Source of the DNA: Stichopus chloronotus
Lineage: Eukaryota; Echinodermata; Holothuroidea; Aspidochirotida; Stichopodidae
Assembly: GCA_021234535.1 (NCBI GenBank)
Contig: CM037835.1
Location: forward strand, 9,486,001-9,550,000
Reading direction: 5' to 3'
DNA: 64,000 bases
Below the pieces are notes generated by a model. The model had not been told where the DNA came from. It ran no database searches and was given only the letters and a program-made list of their open reading frames with translations. Position 1 is the first letter of the stretch, and every line of letters starts with the position of its first letter. The position numbers were made by a program, and so were the translations under genes. Positions 19,642 through 31,141 of the stretch are shown here, piece after piece.

Positions 19642-22600
19642 CAATACAAGCAAAATTAGCCGTGTCTCAAACATCGAGGAAACATTGGGGATTGTCCCTT
19701 TAATATAAACCATTGAAGATGAAGTAACATCAACAACTGACTTTTTTATTTTGTTATAACTTGCGTGGTCAATGTAAAATAACTGTGTCTTTAATCTCAG
19801 TTATAGATTGAAACACAGCTCCAATTCCAGATCGATTTCAGACCAATTTCAGCCCATCACGTTGGCCGTTGCAATTGCTGTTCACATAGCTGTGGTTTTC
19901 TCATTCCTGCGTTGTAATTGTCAGTATTGGCCACCGCCTCTGTATGTGTGTATCCGCACTTGTACTATACGCATTGTACATCACGGCTTCCGTCACATTC
20001 ACCTCCATAAAGAATAGAAACCATACATGGAAATATTGAAGAAAATAACATTTACGATATCCCGTTGGTATATACAACCGAGGAAACCTCTCATGTGTGG
20101 TTGTTGATCTTTGATCGTTCCTACTGATTAGTCCGTTCCTATGACAACGATTGAGTGTCACCACGCTGACTTTATTGTCATTATCAGCCGGTTAATATTG
20201 TACATAGCAAAACAGATGAAACCTGACAATCGCGTCACAAGTAAGTGACAATTTAAAATTTATGGTAAAATCCTTGCTCTGGTTTATCGTGAAAGCCATT
20301 TGTCTCTACATTTTTACAAACAATTTACAATAATCTGCTCAAACAAAAAACATTATAGCCTAAATGCAGTCACTTTCATTGCATGCGATTTTTTTTTGTA
20401 TTATCAATTTAAATCAAATAGATGCTTCTTGTAAAGCAATTTGTCTACCTCTTTTCTGTTTGCTTCAGTTAACAAACAACTGAGTAAGTTTTTCAAGATG
20501 TATAAAAAAAAATACGTTTTATGGAATGTTAAAAAGCTTTCAATTTTTGGTGGTTGAATCGAAAACAGTTGGTAAGAACCAATGGAGTATCGGAAGCGCT
20601 GATTATTAGTTGAATTTAGGCGGAAAAACAAATACGAATACCAATAACGGGTAGATAGTGATATTTTCCTTATGTCATCCATTAAAACGAAATGGCTCCT
20701 GTTCGAAAGAAGACTTTTTTTAATATGTCGGATTTTACAAGATTTTTTCTATAATCTTTCCATCACGTTCACATCTCGACCCATTGAACTAAGATGACTC
20801 ATCACTTTTTTGGTTATAGACCACCAGATTGTTTTGTATGTGCAATGGCGTATGCAAGTCCTTTGTTGGAGGGGGGGGGGGGGTTAACGTAGTGGTGAAG
20901 TGAAATGAGGGAGGAGTCAGTATTCAGGAAGTGTCCCTGAATGTACACAGATGCGTTTTGGTGCAACAATTGTACAAGGTGCACAATTTTGAAGTTAATT
21001 TTCTTCTAAAAAATTCGGATTCCATTGTGTAATTCAGCCTCAAAACTTTTCTCCATTTTTTTTCAATTTTGGGTAGGTTCACGACCCCCTTTGTCCCTCC
21101 TTTCAGATCAGCCGGTGTTTATATGCATTATTCCTTGTAGAATGCACAAAATAATGCTGAATTTTAGCTACTCATGTTTTATTATTGCTTTTGCGTTGTA
21201 TTAACGTCAACGCGTCTCTAATTGAAAGTGTCATCTCATGCGGCGGCCATATTGCAATTGGTTATTAAATTTCGTGTTACAATTTTCTTGATCAGCACAT
21301 TGAATATCATACAGCGCACTTAAATCATTTTTGGCCAATGTGAAAATTAGTATTTTTGGCTTGAGCATTTGTGACTACGTCGTGTGGAGAACCGGTTCTG
21401 GTAATTGAAGGTATTGTTCACATTAATCCAGCCATTCTCACCTCGATCGCCCAATTGACTTTTATATAGATACCTCCTATATTAGTCGCACTACACATAT
21501 ATAAGTCATAAAATGTTGACTGCTTAACCCGCCATGCATAAACGTTTGTCTGCAAATGAATACATGAAGATGTCTTATTCATTTGACTGTCTGTATATTG
21601 TTATTACAAACACGACCCGACCATAAATGGACCAACCAATGTTAACGCGCCTTTCAGAAGTTCGTGTTAATTTTTCTTTTACAGTTTTCATTTTGGTTTT
21701 TTTTTGGTATAGTCATTCGAGATTAGAAGAGTATTGCTGTGGGTTTGTATGTTCGTTCGCGTGTGCATGTAAATGCGATGTCTGAAGAAGGTTTAAGTCA
21801 TTAGGGTATGACTTTATTGCAGTGAATATAACAAACCTGCAATATTTGGAATAGTCAAATGTATTTCGGGATCGACTGAAGTCAAATCCAAATCAGTGTA
21901 AATGATAGACAAAAACTTGGACAAATGTCTGGTGCAGTATATGCCACATTAGGTAGGAAAAACTATGGTTTTAATATAGGTTAAGTCAACGGAGTCATTT
22001 TGGTTCCATAGGAGCCAAGTTCTGAACATGTTTCAAAGAAGATGTTTAACAACAATATAAAATGAATGGATAGTCAAATCTCGCGATGATTATAGGACGA
22101 AAAAGTTTGTTAAATCAGCATTAACTTTAAACGATGATAAGATTAGGTGATACTTCAACATATATCAAAATACAATAACACAACCAACGAACCTTAGAAA
22201 GAAAAGCTGGAACATAAAAAAAAAAAAAAAACGATTTGACATGATTCATACTTTCCAGCTACTTTTATTTTTTAGGAATCGTTTTGTCTACATCGATTTG
22301 TGGGTCATCCAAGGCGAATACTAAAATACATTGCCTTGTAATTAGGTCGAAGATAAATAGAGAAAAAAAAACGAACAGCAACTGCTATGCTTTCTTCATC
22401 GTAAACGAAAGTTTAAAAAGATGAGAAAATGGGCGAGCAAGTTGATTGTAATGCAAGCAAAAAGAGAGACTGTAATATCCAGTCGAGGTGGACTACGATC
22501 GAGGCGATCGGGACATTGGAAGTTCAGATCAGATCGATTCGCCAGATCGATTTGGTTGTGAATAAAATTGTTGAATGTGACTCAGATGTAGATAACGGTA

Positions 22601-25600
22601 TAGGACAGAGGTTTGGTTGATGTAACTATGACAGTAAGGAAGAAAAGTTAAGTATGTATTTTCTGTTGCGTACGTGTGCAGGAACGGAGTCAGGCTCAGA
22701 AAAGTGGGGGAGGGGGTTAAATTGAGTTACAATTACAGCTGCGAAAGCGTGGAGTGGGTTGGGGTCACGTGGGGTTGGACACTTACGCATAATGTTTTAA
22801 ATATGTGAGTACATTCCAGGGCCCTCCCTTCCGTCTTCCCTAAATCCACATCCCGAGCGATCCCATCATACCCCATAAGCCAACGAAACCTTACCTTAAC
22901 CAACCCCATAAATCAACAAACCCTTATCACTACCCCCCCCCCCCTTACACACACACACACACACACACATTATTCCAGTGTCCTATGGAACACAGATCTT
23001 AATAATATGTCAAAATCATCACGGACAAGATACACAAAGTAAAAAAAAATAAGCCTCCACAAATTAAAAAAATTCTGTATGCAGTCTATAGATACAATGT
23101 GAACGATCCAGTTCTAGGTTATTAGATTTGATATCTTATTATGGAAATCTTCCCTTACAGAGAGAAATGACCTACTAATGTTTTTTTTCCTTTACAATCT
23201 GCATGACTAAGAAGACCCCCATGAAGACCCCTACTAACGAAAAAAACAAACAAATTCTGTGAATCCGCAACAAAACACCTTAGCAAAGCCTGTGCTTCTG
23301 ATTACCTGACACGCATACGACGCTCTCTACGATGCAAAACAATTTGAGGCAGATATGGTTATTTACATACTCGTCTTTTCTTATATGTTATTAAGCACAC
23401 TGTAGAGAAATTGAGCTCTTCAAACCACTTGAGATATGATATATTATATGCATTCTTTAATTCTGTTTATCTCCTCTAAGGCAATAAAATTTCAATTTGT
23501 GATCACTCGTTTGTTTTCTAAACATCCAAAGAGCAAGACTGATAATTAAACATTTTGACAACTCTCAGATATCGAGGCTTTTTCGATACAGGCGTCCATA
23601 CATAAAGTAACATCTCATTTGCTACATAAGACGTAAGCAAACAGAAGCCAGATTCTCTTAGATGTAATAATCATTACGCCAAATTGTGTGCGGAGCAATG
23701 AGCTACCGGCTGCAGACTGTTTCTCATTAATTCATGTTACGATCACTCAAATGTTGCAGACAAAAAAGCAAAGAGAAAAGTAAAAGGTCTGATAGACAAG
23801 GTTTCTCTATGTACTGCTTTTTCCCTAAATCGCGCTGTCTGCATGTACACAATGCAAAGAGTATAGAATTAAAGCCATTCAATGAGGACATTTCATTTGA
23901 ACCTAACATTCGTGGCTTGAAAGCACGTAAGTAAATAAACAGTCGTACACGGGTTGTTTGCGACAGTACACTCCTGAAGACACTATACGGTACATAGTAC
24001 TAACTCCCAAGTGCAATAAATTATAAACACCCTTATTTGTTTATTCTTCTATTTACTTTATTACTATCCTTTGCCAATATTACAATTATCCTGCCCATAT
24101 ATCTGTTCTTTGCTACGGCTTTGATTTAGATATCTACTCTCAACCAAAAGGTCACTTCGTAAAATATTGCAATAGTTTGAGTATAGGTCTGAATTTCAAA
24201 AGCCCACAATAAATTTTTAAACTTTTGAATTTGGAATTGGCTTAAATGACATTTGGCCAGAAACCAAAGACTTACTCATTACATTTTGAAAACCAAAAAC
24301 CTGCAAAACCTCCACTGAAGACAAAAATCCGACAAAAATCGTCGTTACCCTGTTTTAGTACATAAGATGTATACGTATTTCTTTTGGGGGATTTTCTACG
24401 TTCTAACTGCACTTGCCTATCGATGGTCACTGGACCTTCTGTCAACTGCTGTTTGTTTGCGTGCGGAGAGCCAAAACACCTGCAATGGCTTAATTTAGTT
24501 ATCTTTGTCCAACCTTTCCAGCGGTAAAAATAAACCGGTTTTATGTAAATGAAGGGAAACGTGCGACGTGCTTTATTGTTTAGCAATTTCAAAGAGGGTG
24601 GAGCTGATAGAACGGTCTACAAGTTCCATTATTTTTAAGGTTACCTTCCAATTATCAGACAGACATGTTACTCTCAATGAATTTTACTCCTAACACAACG
24701 TCGAAATGTCTACCTTTATTTATAGTTGTAGCTCCCTAATTGTTGACAAGACGTCCGTGACGTCTGCGCACATGTATATCCTTGGGCCATTCAGTCCTAC
24801 GTCTTGCATTAAACTGCTTCAAATTTGAATAATTCAATGAAAAGTAGGACAACAGTTGGTATTAAAACCAAAGGAATGTTAAAATTTGTTTTTTAGTCAC
24901 CACATGCTATCATTCGCTTCTTTAATAGTGTTTAACGCCAAACACGATTTATTATAAATAATCCTTACAGTTTAATATTCTGACAGATGACGTCAGAAAG
25001 TTGCGAGAGGTATTATTCAAAGGATGCATCATTTCTATTTTCCTTAATTCTTTTCCTGTTAGTCCAGCCAACGCATATCAACGGAAAAAAAAGAGATTAT
25101 GTAAGGTTTAGGGTTCTAGAAGAATATAGATTTAGCCTCCTCCGCAAACATTTCATCTACGAACTATTTAAAGTCACGAACTAACCGTCATGTCGGGAAC
25201 CAAAGTGTTTGATGAGGTGTTACAAGGTATAGGTATGTTCCACATAAAGACTTTAACCCAGATAAAATGTATACCCAACGAAACGTCTTTAATGTTACAA
25301 CAGATTCAAGTTAGTTCTTAACGTCATTGCTCCATGTATGGATGTTGAAATCCTTGACGACAAATTTCCCCGAACCATACATTTTTCTAGCTTGTTGATT
25401 TGAACCAGAACCAGTTCGACGGTACAATAACCTCGTTTGTGAGAGATTGGTAACGATGTCGTTCAAACCATTTTCATTCACCCATGCTTAAAAGCATTTC
25501 ATGACGTCCCTCGTGAGGATGCTCTGCCTTTAAATACATGACACTGACGATTCAAATGTAGTGATGAAATTAATACATTTTTTTTCAGAAATCGTCATAA

Positions 25601-26480
25601 TCTGCCTATTAGAGCATAATCTAACTATTGTACAATACAACCATATGGTAGGGTTACCTGCCAGTTGTGTGATTACACACAATTGTTACTTCACTCAATG
25701 GTTAATCTCTGAAGAGAAATTGTTAAATGTGTTCTTCACATGAGATGCTTTAAAATTAACACTTTTGAGAGGCAATTTTGAAAGTGGTTATTAATATCTA
25801 TGCAAGGCTATGTTGGCTGTTAAATGTTTTGGTTTTACAGAATCGAAGTAACGTATGTTCATTGATGCTGATTGTGTTGACAATAATTACACTACGCACC
25901 AAGGCTCCTTTCCCCATCCATCCAACCATCCAAACATCCCTCCGTCTCTTTCTCCCCCCCCCCCCCTCAGAGAAGACACCAAGGGGAAGGGTGAGAGATT
26001 CGGAACCCTTTTCCCCAGTTGACCGTACACTCAGCTGATGTATAGTTGCCTGACAGATATACTAATGCATAAATAAAATGAAAATGACAGATATATTGAT
26101 GCATAAATTTAATGCATTATTGTTAATTTTGCATTGAATGATACATTCTGAGCCTAAATATACGTATCCTGTGGCTTAATTTTTCATCCAGAGAAAGAAA
26201 GACTAAAACCTCAGACTTTCGGAAGGCTCGGCCGATGGGATCCCCATCGGAGTTATGCCCGACTTGGGACTCTCAAAAGGGATTGTTTTTAATCTTAACA
26301 ATTTGTTTTACCCTCTATTTAAGCCCACTGTTAAAATTCTGTTGCCATCACTGCCCCCTCCCCCCCCCTCACACACACGCACGTACAATATATTGTTTTG
26401 TGTGTGTGTGTGTGTGTACGTATACATCTTGCGGTTGATCACGTACTGAGGATGGGTAAACTCTAAAAGTTTCATTGCGT
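19642..26480. other. No recognised gene
   Basis: Contains a possible hAT-type left end with a G13 run (20842-20883), a GATC cluster near 22496-22550, a splice-like open stretch at 23760-23926 and a CRE palindrome at 24988-24995. None amounts to a gene call. Confidence 0.45.
22936..22970. repeat. C run followed by (CA)n microsatellite
   Basis: A run of Cs, TTA, then about eleven CA dinucleotides. Confidence 0.9.
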
Positions 26481-27041
26481 TGCCATTTTGACAATACCTT
26501 CTATCTCCGCAAACTGAAAATTTTCCGAATTTCGCCGTGTTGACAAGTTTGTTTTTCCAACCCGGCAAAATGGCAAGTTTTCGAATTTTGTTACTTTGAC
26601 GCAATGTTCGAACTGGGCAAAATGACAATTTCCGGAAGTTTGCTATTTTGGCAAGATGTTCTAAGTCAACAAAACGACAATTTTCCGAAATTTGCTATTT
26701 TCATGAGTTGTTTTACCTCGACAAAATGACAATTATTTTAATTTTTTCTCTTTGACGAGATGTTCGATTTTTCGAATTTTGCCATTTGGTCAGATGTTGG
26801 AAACTTGTCAAAATGGCAGTTTTGTGAATTTTGCCACTGACGAAATTTTATCACTCGGTAAAATCACAATTTTCCACGAGTTGTTTTATCTCGACAAAGT
26901 GACAATTTCCCAAACTTTTGTCTTTTTCAAAAAGACGCTGGATAACGTCAAAACGATAAATTTCAGATGTTTGTCATTTTAAGGAGCTTATTAAGTCGTC
27001 AGTAAGTCAGTTTTACGAAAATTGTCATTTTGCCGAGATGG
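26481..27041. repeat. Imperfect ~52-bp tandem minisatellite, about ten units
   Basis: Units follow the pattern TTTGCTATTTTG-x-CAAGATGTT, then CAAAATGACAATTTTCCGAAA. Starts recur near 26587, 26639, 26691 and 26743, exactly 52 apart, then drift with indels. Each unit pairs CATTTTG with CAAAATG, giving internal dyad symmetry. Open frames over it are not genes. Confidence 0.8.
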
Positions 27042-29159
27042 CTCTTTCTTCTTTTGCATGTCCCTTCTACGCTTCCGTATGGAACTGCTGGAATGTTCCA
27101 AAACAATCTGGGACAGGAGCAATCATGGACATTAGAAGTTGCGATATATTCGTAACAACATTTTCTAGTTGCGTACACACTTTACTATACATAGGCTAAA
27201 ATAAGACCTGGGGTCCACAAAGCTGCTGACGATATATATTATGCGTGATATGTTGTTGTTTCGTTGAGAGTTTTTGCGAAACCGTCAGGACGGTATAGGA
27301 ACGTCAATCCCGTAACGTTACACGGATAGAAAAGCTCACTCAAACAAAGATAGTACACGTCCGAGACATGAAAATCTTTCAATCAAAGTTCTTTTGTTCG
27401 TGATTCGACACGTCGATTCAAATCAAACAGTTTGACGAGTCCAATGAGAGATCAGTTGAAATATTTACGAAAGACGTCGTTAGAAAATACCAGAAGAGTA
27501 GCGTAGCTAGGATTTTTTTTTCAGAAGGAGCAAAAATATGACACTTTAACTATTTTTTTACAAGGTTGCATTGGTCTGATTTGATCTTGTGAGATTTGAC
27601 ATGGAGGGGCGTAACCTGGTCTGAGCCTGTATATAACTTTATATAAGTTGTGATATGATGGATCTGATGACTGTATGCCACCCTGCCGGGGGGGGGGAGG
27701 TGTCTACATACTGATGTATAGGTTACATACTGATGTATAGGTTACAAACTAATGAGTGCAGCCTGCAGTTTGTGTACAACTCCCATCTCGTTACGTCATG
27801 CACCTCCGTGTCGTGTCTATAACATTGTATCACGTTCAAGATGTGTCTTTACCCCCGTGCCTCCTGTTTATGGTCTTGACACTAACGGGAACATTCTGTG
27901 TCTCTTTACCTTCTTATAGGTTAACGCAAAGGAATACCTCCAGTACTTTCATTTTTTACCCTGTTGACCTAGGGAAGTAGTTCAACCCTGATTTACTAAC
28001 ACCAATTAATTCAGAGAAGACCTTTTTTTTTCTTTAATGCATGGAAAACTACAGCAGAGTCCAACAAAGTTCAGTTAGTTGCAAAATAAAAAACAAAACT
28101 GCCGATTCTTCCTTTGTATCATGTATGCTTTCTCCGATCTGGTGGTTAGTTTAGATAACTCTCAAATTATTTCATTACAGGTTTAGCTTTTCTTGTTTTT
28201 TGTTTGTTTGTTTTTTTTTTTGCTCCTCTACTTTGACAAATATTTTTCTCTCGTCCTCCCCAGTTTCTTCATCTCTTGCCTGGATATGGATGCAGGTATC
28301 TGGGACTCCTGTATTTGCTCATCTCTTTTGCCTGTCTCCTGAGATACCTGAATTTCGTCCCCTGTCTCTTACGCGGCTTGCGGAGGATATCAGATAGGAC
28401 GCCATCGCACGAGGAACCACATTTCGGCCTATCACAGACGGTTGTTTACAGAGCTAGTATCGCTGAGAGGCTCGTTAATTTTTTCAAGAGTGGTAAGGAC
28501 AGTCAACTTGCAGAAGACACTCGATAGGTTTCTGTGTTACAAGAGAACTCTTCCATCCATTCCAGAGGTTCAATTTCCCTTCTTTGTTAATTACCTCGTA
28601 TATAAGGTACACGATACATCAGACGGTGATAGCCCATCAAGCGACTCCCTTACAAACACAATCTCAAAAAGTGGTAAAACCTCTTGCAGGAGACATCTAC
28701 AGAAACTTGAAGCTACTTTAGTTTTTTTCTCTGGCAAGCAACACTCTCATTAAAGAGGCACACGGTATAGGTTTGTGTGTGTTTTGTTCGTCTGAATTAT
28801 TTCTAACATTCAGCTATTTTGACCTCGATCTTCCGCGATGGACTAAGTACGCGAAAGTACATCTGCTGCCCAGGAATTACTGGTTTTGTTCCATGACAAA
28901 GTTCCCCTAAAGGTTGCGTTTCACAATCTAGCCTAGCTGTCACGTGAGATTCATTGACCACAGGAATTAAGCATAGCAACATCAGCAAGTTTACGTTCAA
29001 GTGATAAAACGATCTCCCATGGGCGTTCTTTGCATCTTCTACATGGGCAAGTTCATTCTCAACCTTAAAACACAGCTTTCATTAACAATATTCTAGAGAC
29101 AAGGACGCAGTATTTCGCATACAGAGCTCCTCCTTGTATCAAGCACTGAACAGGTCAAT

Positions 29160-29226
29160 TATATGTAAATATATATGTAAATATGTTTATGTAAATATGT
29201 ATATATAAATACATATATATATATCT
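29160..29226. repeat. AT-rich TATGTAAATA repeat tract
   Basis: ATATGTAAATAT units repeated about four times, ending in a TA run. Confidence 0.8.
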
Positions 29227-30599
29227 AACTGATATACCTCTGGGTTATACTCAAGAGAGGGAGATTTGCATTGAAATTTTACCCCCCCCCCAAAAAAAAA
29301 AAAAAACCAAAAAAAAACGAGAAGAACAAACAACATGACACAAACCAGATTTCGCTTTCTGTATTGCAGCAGGTTGCATTAGATTGATGTTCATTGTAAA
29401 CACCAGAGGGTAAAAGACAGCAGAAAGGTCAGAGATGTAATTAACGCAGTTTGTTTTCGAAGGTGCTTCGGTAAAAGCTTTCGGGAGTCTTGTTCAAGCG
29501 GCTGACATTTGTCGGTCGGCCAAGACAGAATTTATTTATTTTTTTTATTCTTTCTATCGACAAAGCTTTTCTTCATCGGACTTCTCTCCTCGGTGAGCAG
29601 ATGGATGGGTTTTTAAGGTGATCAGATAAAATGCGTCAATTGAGTTGTACAGATTTCACAGCATGCCCTGATTTTTTTTTCAGATCTGGAGTGCAATTAA
29701 CATTTAAAAACCACAGGCGTCGTCCATGTCATTTCCTTCAGTTGCAATCGTTGATCAGTATCTCCTCTTCGTCTGGAAAGGGACACTCAAGCGAACTTAC
29801 CTACGAAATTACTTTCTCTCAATCGTTTTACCAGAAGCAAACTTCCTAACAGACATCCTCAGAAACAATAATGGACAACTAGAGCGTTTTGCAACGAATC
29901 ACACTATCCGATCACACTACATTAACTTCGTCATTACCTTATCCTCACAGATTTTTCGTTTGTGTTAATAGCATGTCACAAGAACACATTTCTGCACGAC
30001 AAAATATGTTATCCTCTCGAACAGGCATAGAAATGTTATCATGTGAGTATTGGCTGTTGTCTTCCTCCCGTGTATGAATAATTCAGCGATTTGCACATAC
30101 GTCATAATGTGCATTTGTACTGATCATCCCTCTCAACCATCTTAGGCATTCATTTGCTCACGCAAATGTGACAGTAAATGAGTGGCGGTCTGGGTAGATC
30201 CTTCAAGGTGGGGGGGGGGGGTTGTAAGGCTCAAGGTTCATTACAAATTACACGATGGCCACAGCTGACTGAGGGGACAGCCACCGTCAATTAGCTTGGA
30301 GCGTTTACATAGAATTTTTGGGTGAAAATATTCCGCCCCCCCACATCGCCGGAAATCTCCTTTCCATGCTCGGCAGGCGCTCTTTCACTCTTGCGCTTCC
30401 CCCTTCCGAAAACCAGCTAATACCCCCACCCCCTCCAGCCTTTTCCTTCTTCTGCAGTACTGTCGGGTAATGGAATGCCTTACCTACAGATCTTGCAGGA
30501 GCCAAGTCACGGGAGACATTTAAGTCTCAGATGGCTACACTTAATTAGTCCTGGTTGGAAATGTAGAGAAGAAGGGGAGGGGGATGCATTCCCTCTCTC

Positions 30600-30602
30600 T
30601 CT

Positions 30603-30642
<40 letters not shown>

Positions 30643-30645
30643 CAT
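30600..30645. repeat. (CA)n / CATA microsatellite
   Basis: CT and CA dinucleotides, then CATA tetramers, about 270 bases upstream of the CH2 exon. Confidence 0.9.
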
Positions 30646-30914
30646 TATTAAACTGACAGAATCGAATATTCATGAAGCTGAAGGTGGCCAATATATGGAG
30701 AGAGAACTATCTCGCAATTAATTCCTCCACACCTGACATAAAAGGAAATCTGTTTCGTCTTGTCTTCTAACAACTCTCCCCACAAGTCACTTGCAACATG
30801 TTCGTAAAGTTCGTAAGACCCTTGACCGCTCGACGAATTGTCTTTATATACTTGTAGCTTTCAACAAATGCCCATCTTGTTTTAATTTCATTTGTTGTAT
30901 GGTTTATTCTTCAG

Positions 30915-31141
30915 AGCAGTCCAAGAGAGACTTTTTGCTGTCGTGGGTTCAAAATAAGATACCCGACCAAGAGGTACGAGATTTCACCTCCTCGTGGTGT
31001 AGCGGGATCGCCTTGTGCGCCCTCGCCGAGAAGACCAGTCCTGGGACCTGTCCCAGGTACGATCTTCTCTTACCGGATCAGGCCGTCAACAACTGCCGCT
31101 TAGCCATGAAATTAATTCGGAAGAACTACGGCATTGGGGAG
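30915..31141 (+). CDS. Exon: first ~76 residues of filamin-type CH2 domain
   Basis: The acceptor is TTATTCTTCAG before 30915 and the donor is GAG|GTAAAG after 31141. The exon starts with two bases completing a split codon and ends in phase 0. It reads QSKRDFLLSWVQNKIP, then DF-x3-W-C-S-G-IALCALA, a PG turn, DQAVNNCRLAMKLI and GIGE. These match the filamin CH2 pattern of a W-x-QNK helix, a DF...W..G.ALGAL core, a PG turn, 'P..AV.N.R.AM' and 'GVPQ'. The intron position after the GIGE/GVPQ motif is consistent with the next exon restarting the same helix. An in-frame ATG lies upstream at 30899, but that stretch has a T-rich splice-acceptor character, so I treat it as intron. Confidence 0.85.

Larger units (their letters stand above)
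27042..30914. other. No recognised exon immediately upstream of CH2
   Basis: This interval should be an intron if the CH2 exon is preceded by CH1 exons. Short open frames at 28200-28527 and 29631-29968 do not resemble CH1. A degraded G/C-rich transposon-like patch is at 30180-30440. Confidence 0.45.

Noticed and set aside
26226..26244. Near-palindrome CCGATGGGATCCCCATCGG
   Set aside because: Short, isolated and one base off symmetry; likely chance.
27110..27170. SWTLEVAIYS string resembling the CH1 'WTLILHYS' motif
   Set aside because: Upstream residues do not fit CH1 and there is no suitable splice context; a chance match.
28276..28527. Hydrophobic open frame upstream of CH2
   Set aside because: No conserved domain; the embedded splice-like pair gives only 41 bases with no CH1 resemblance.
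30791..30914. In-frame ATG extension of the CH2 exon
   Set aside because: The sequence is T-rich with a clear acceptor at 30914 and encodes no CH1-like residues.
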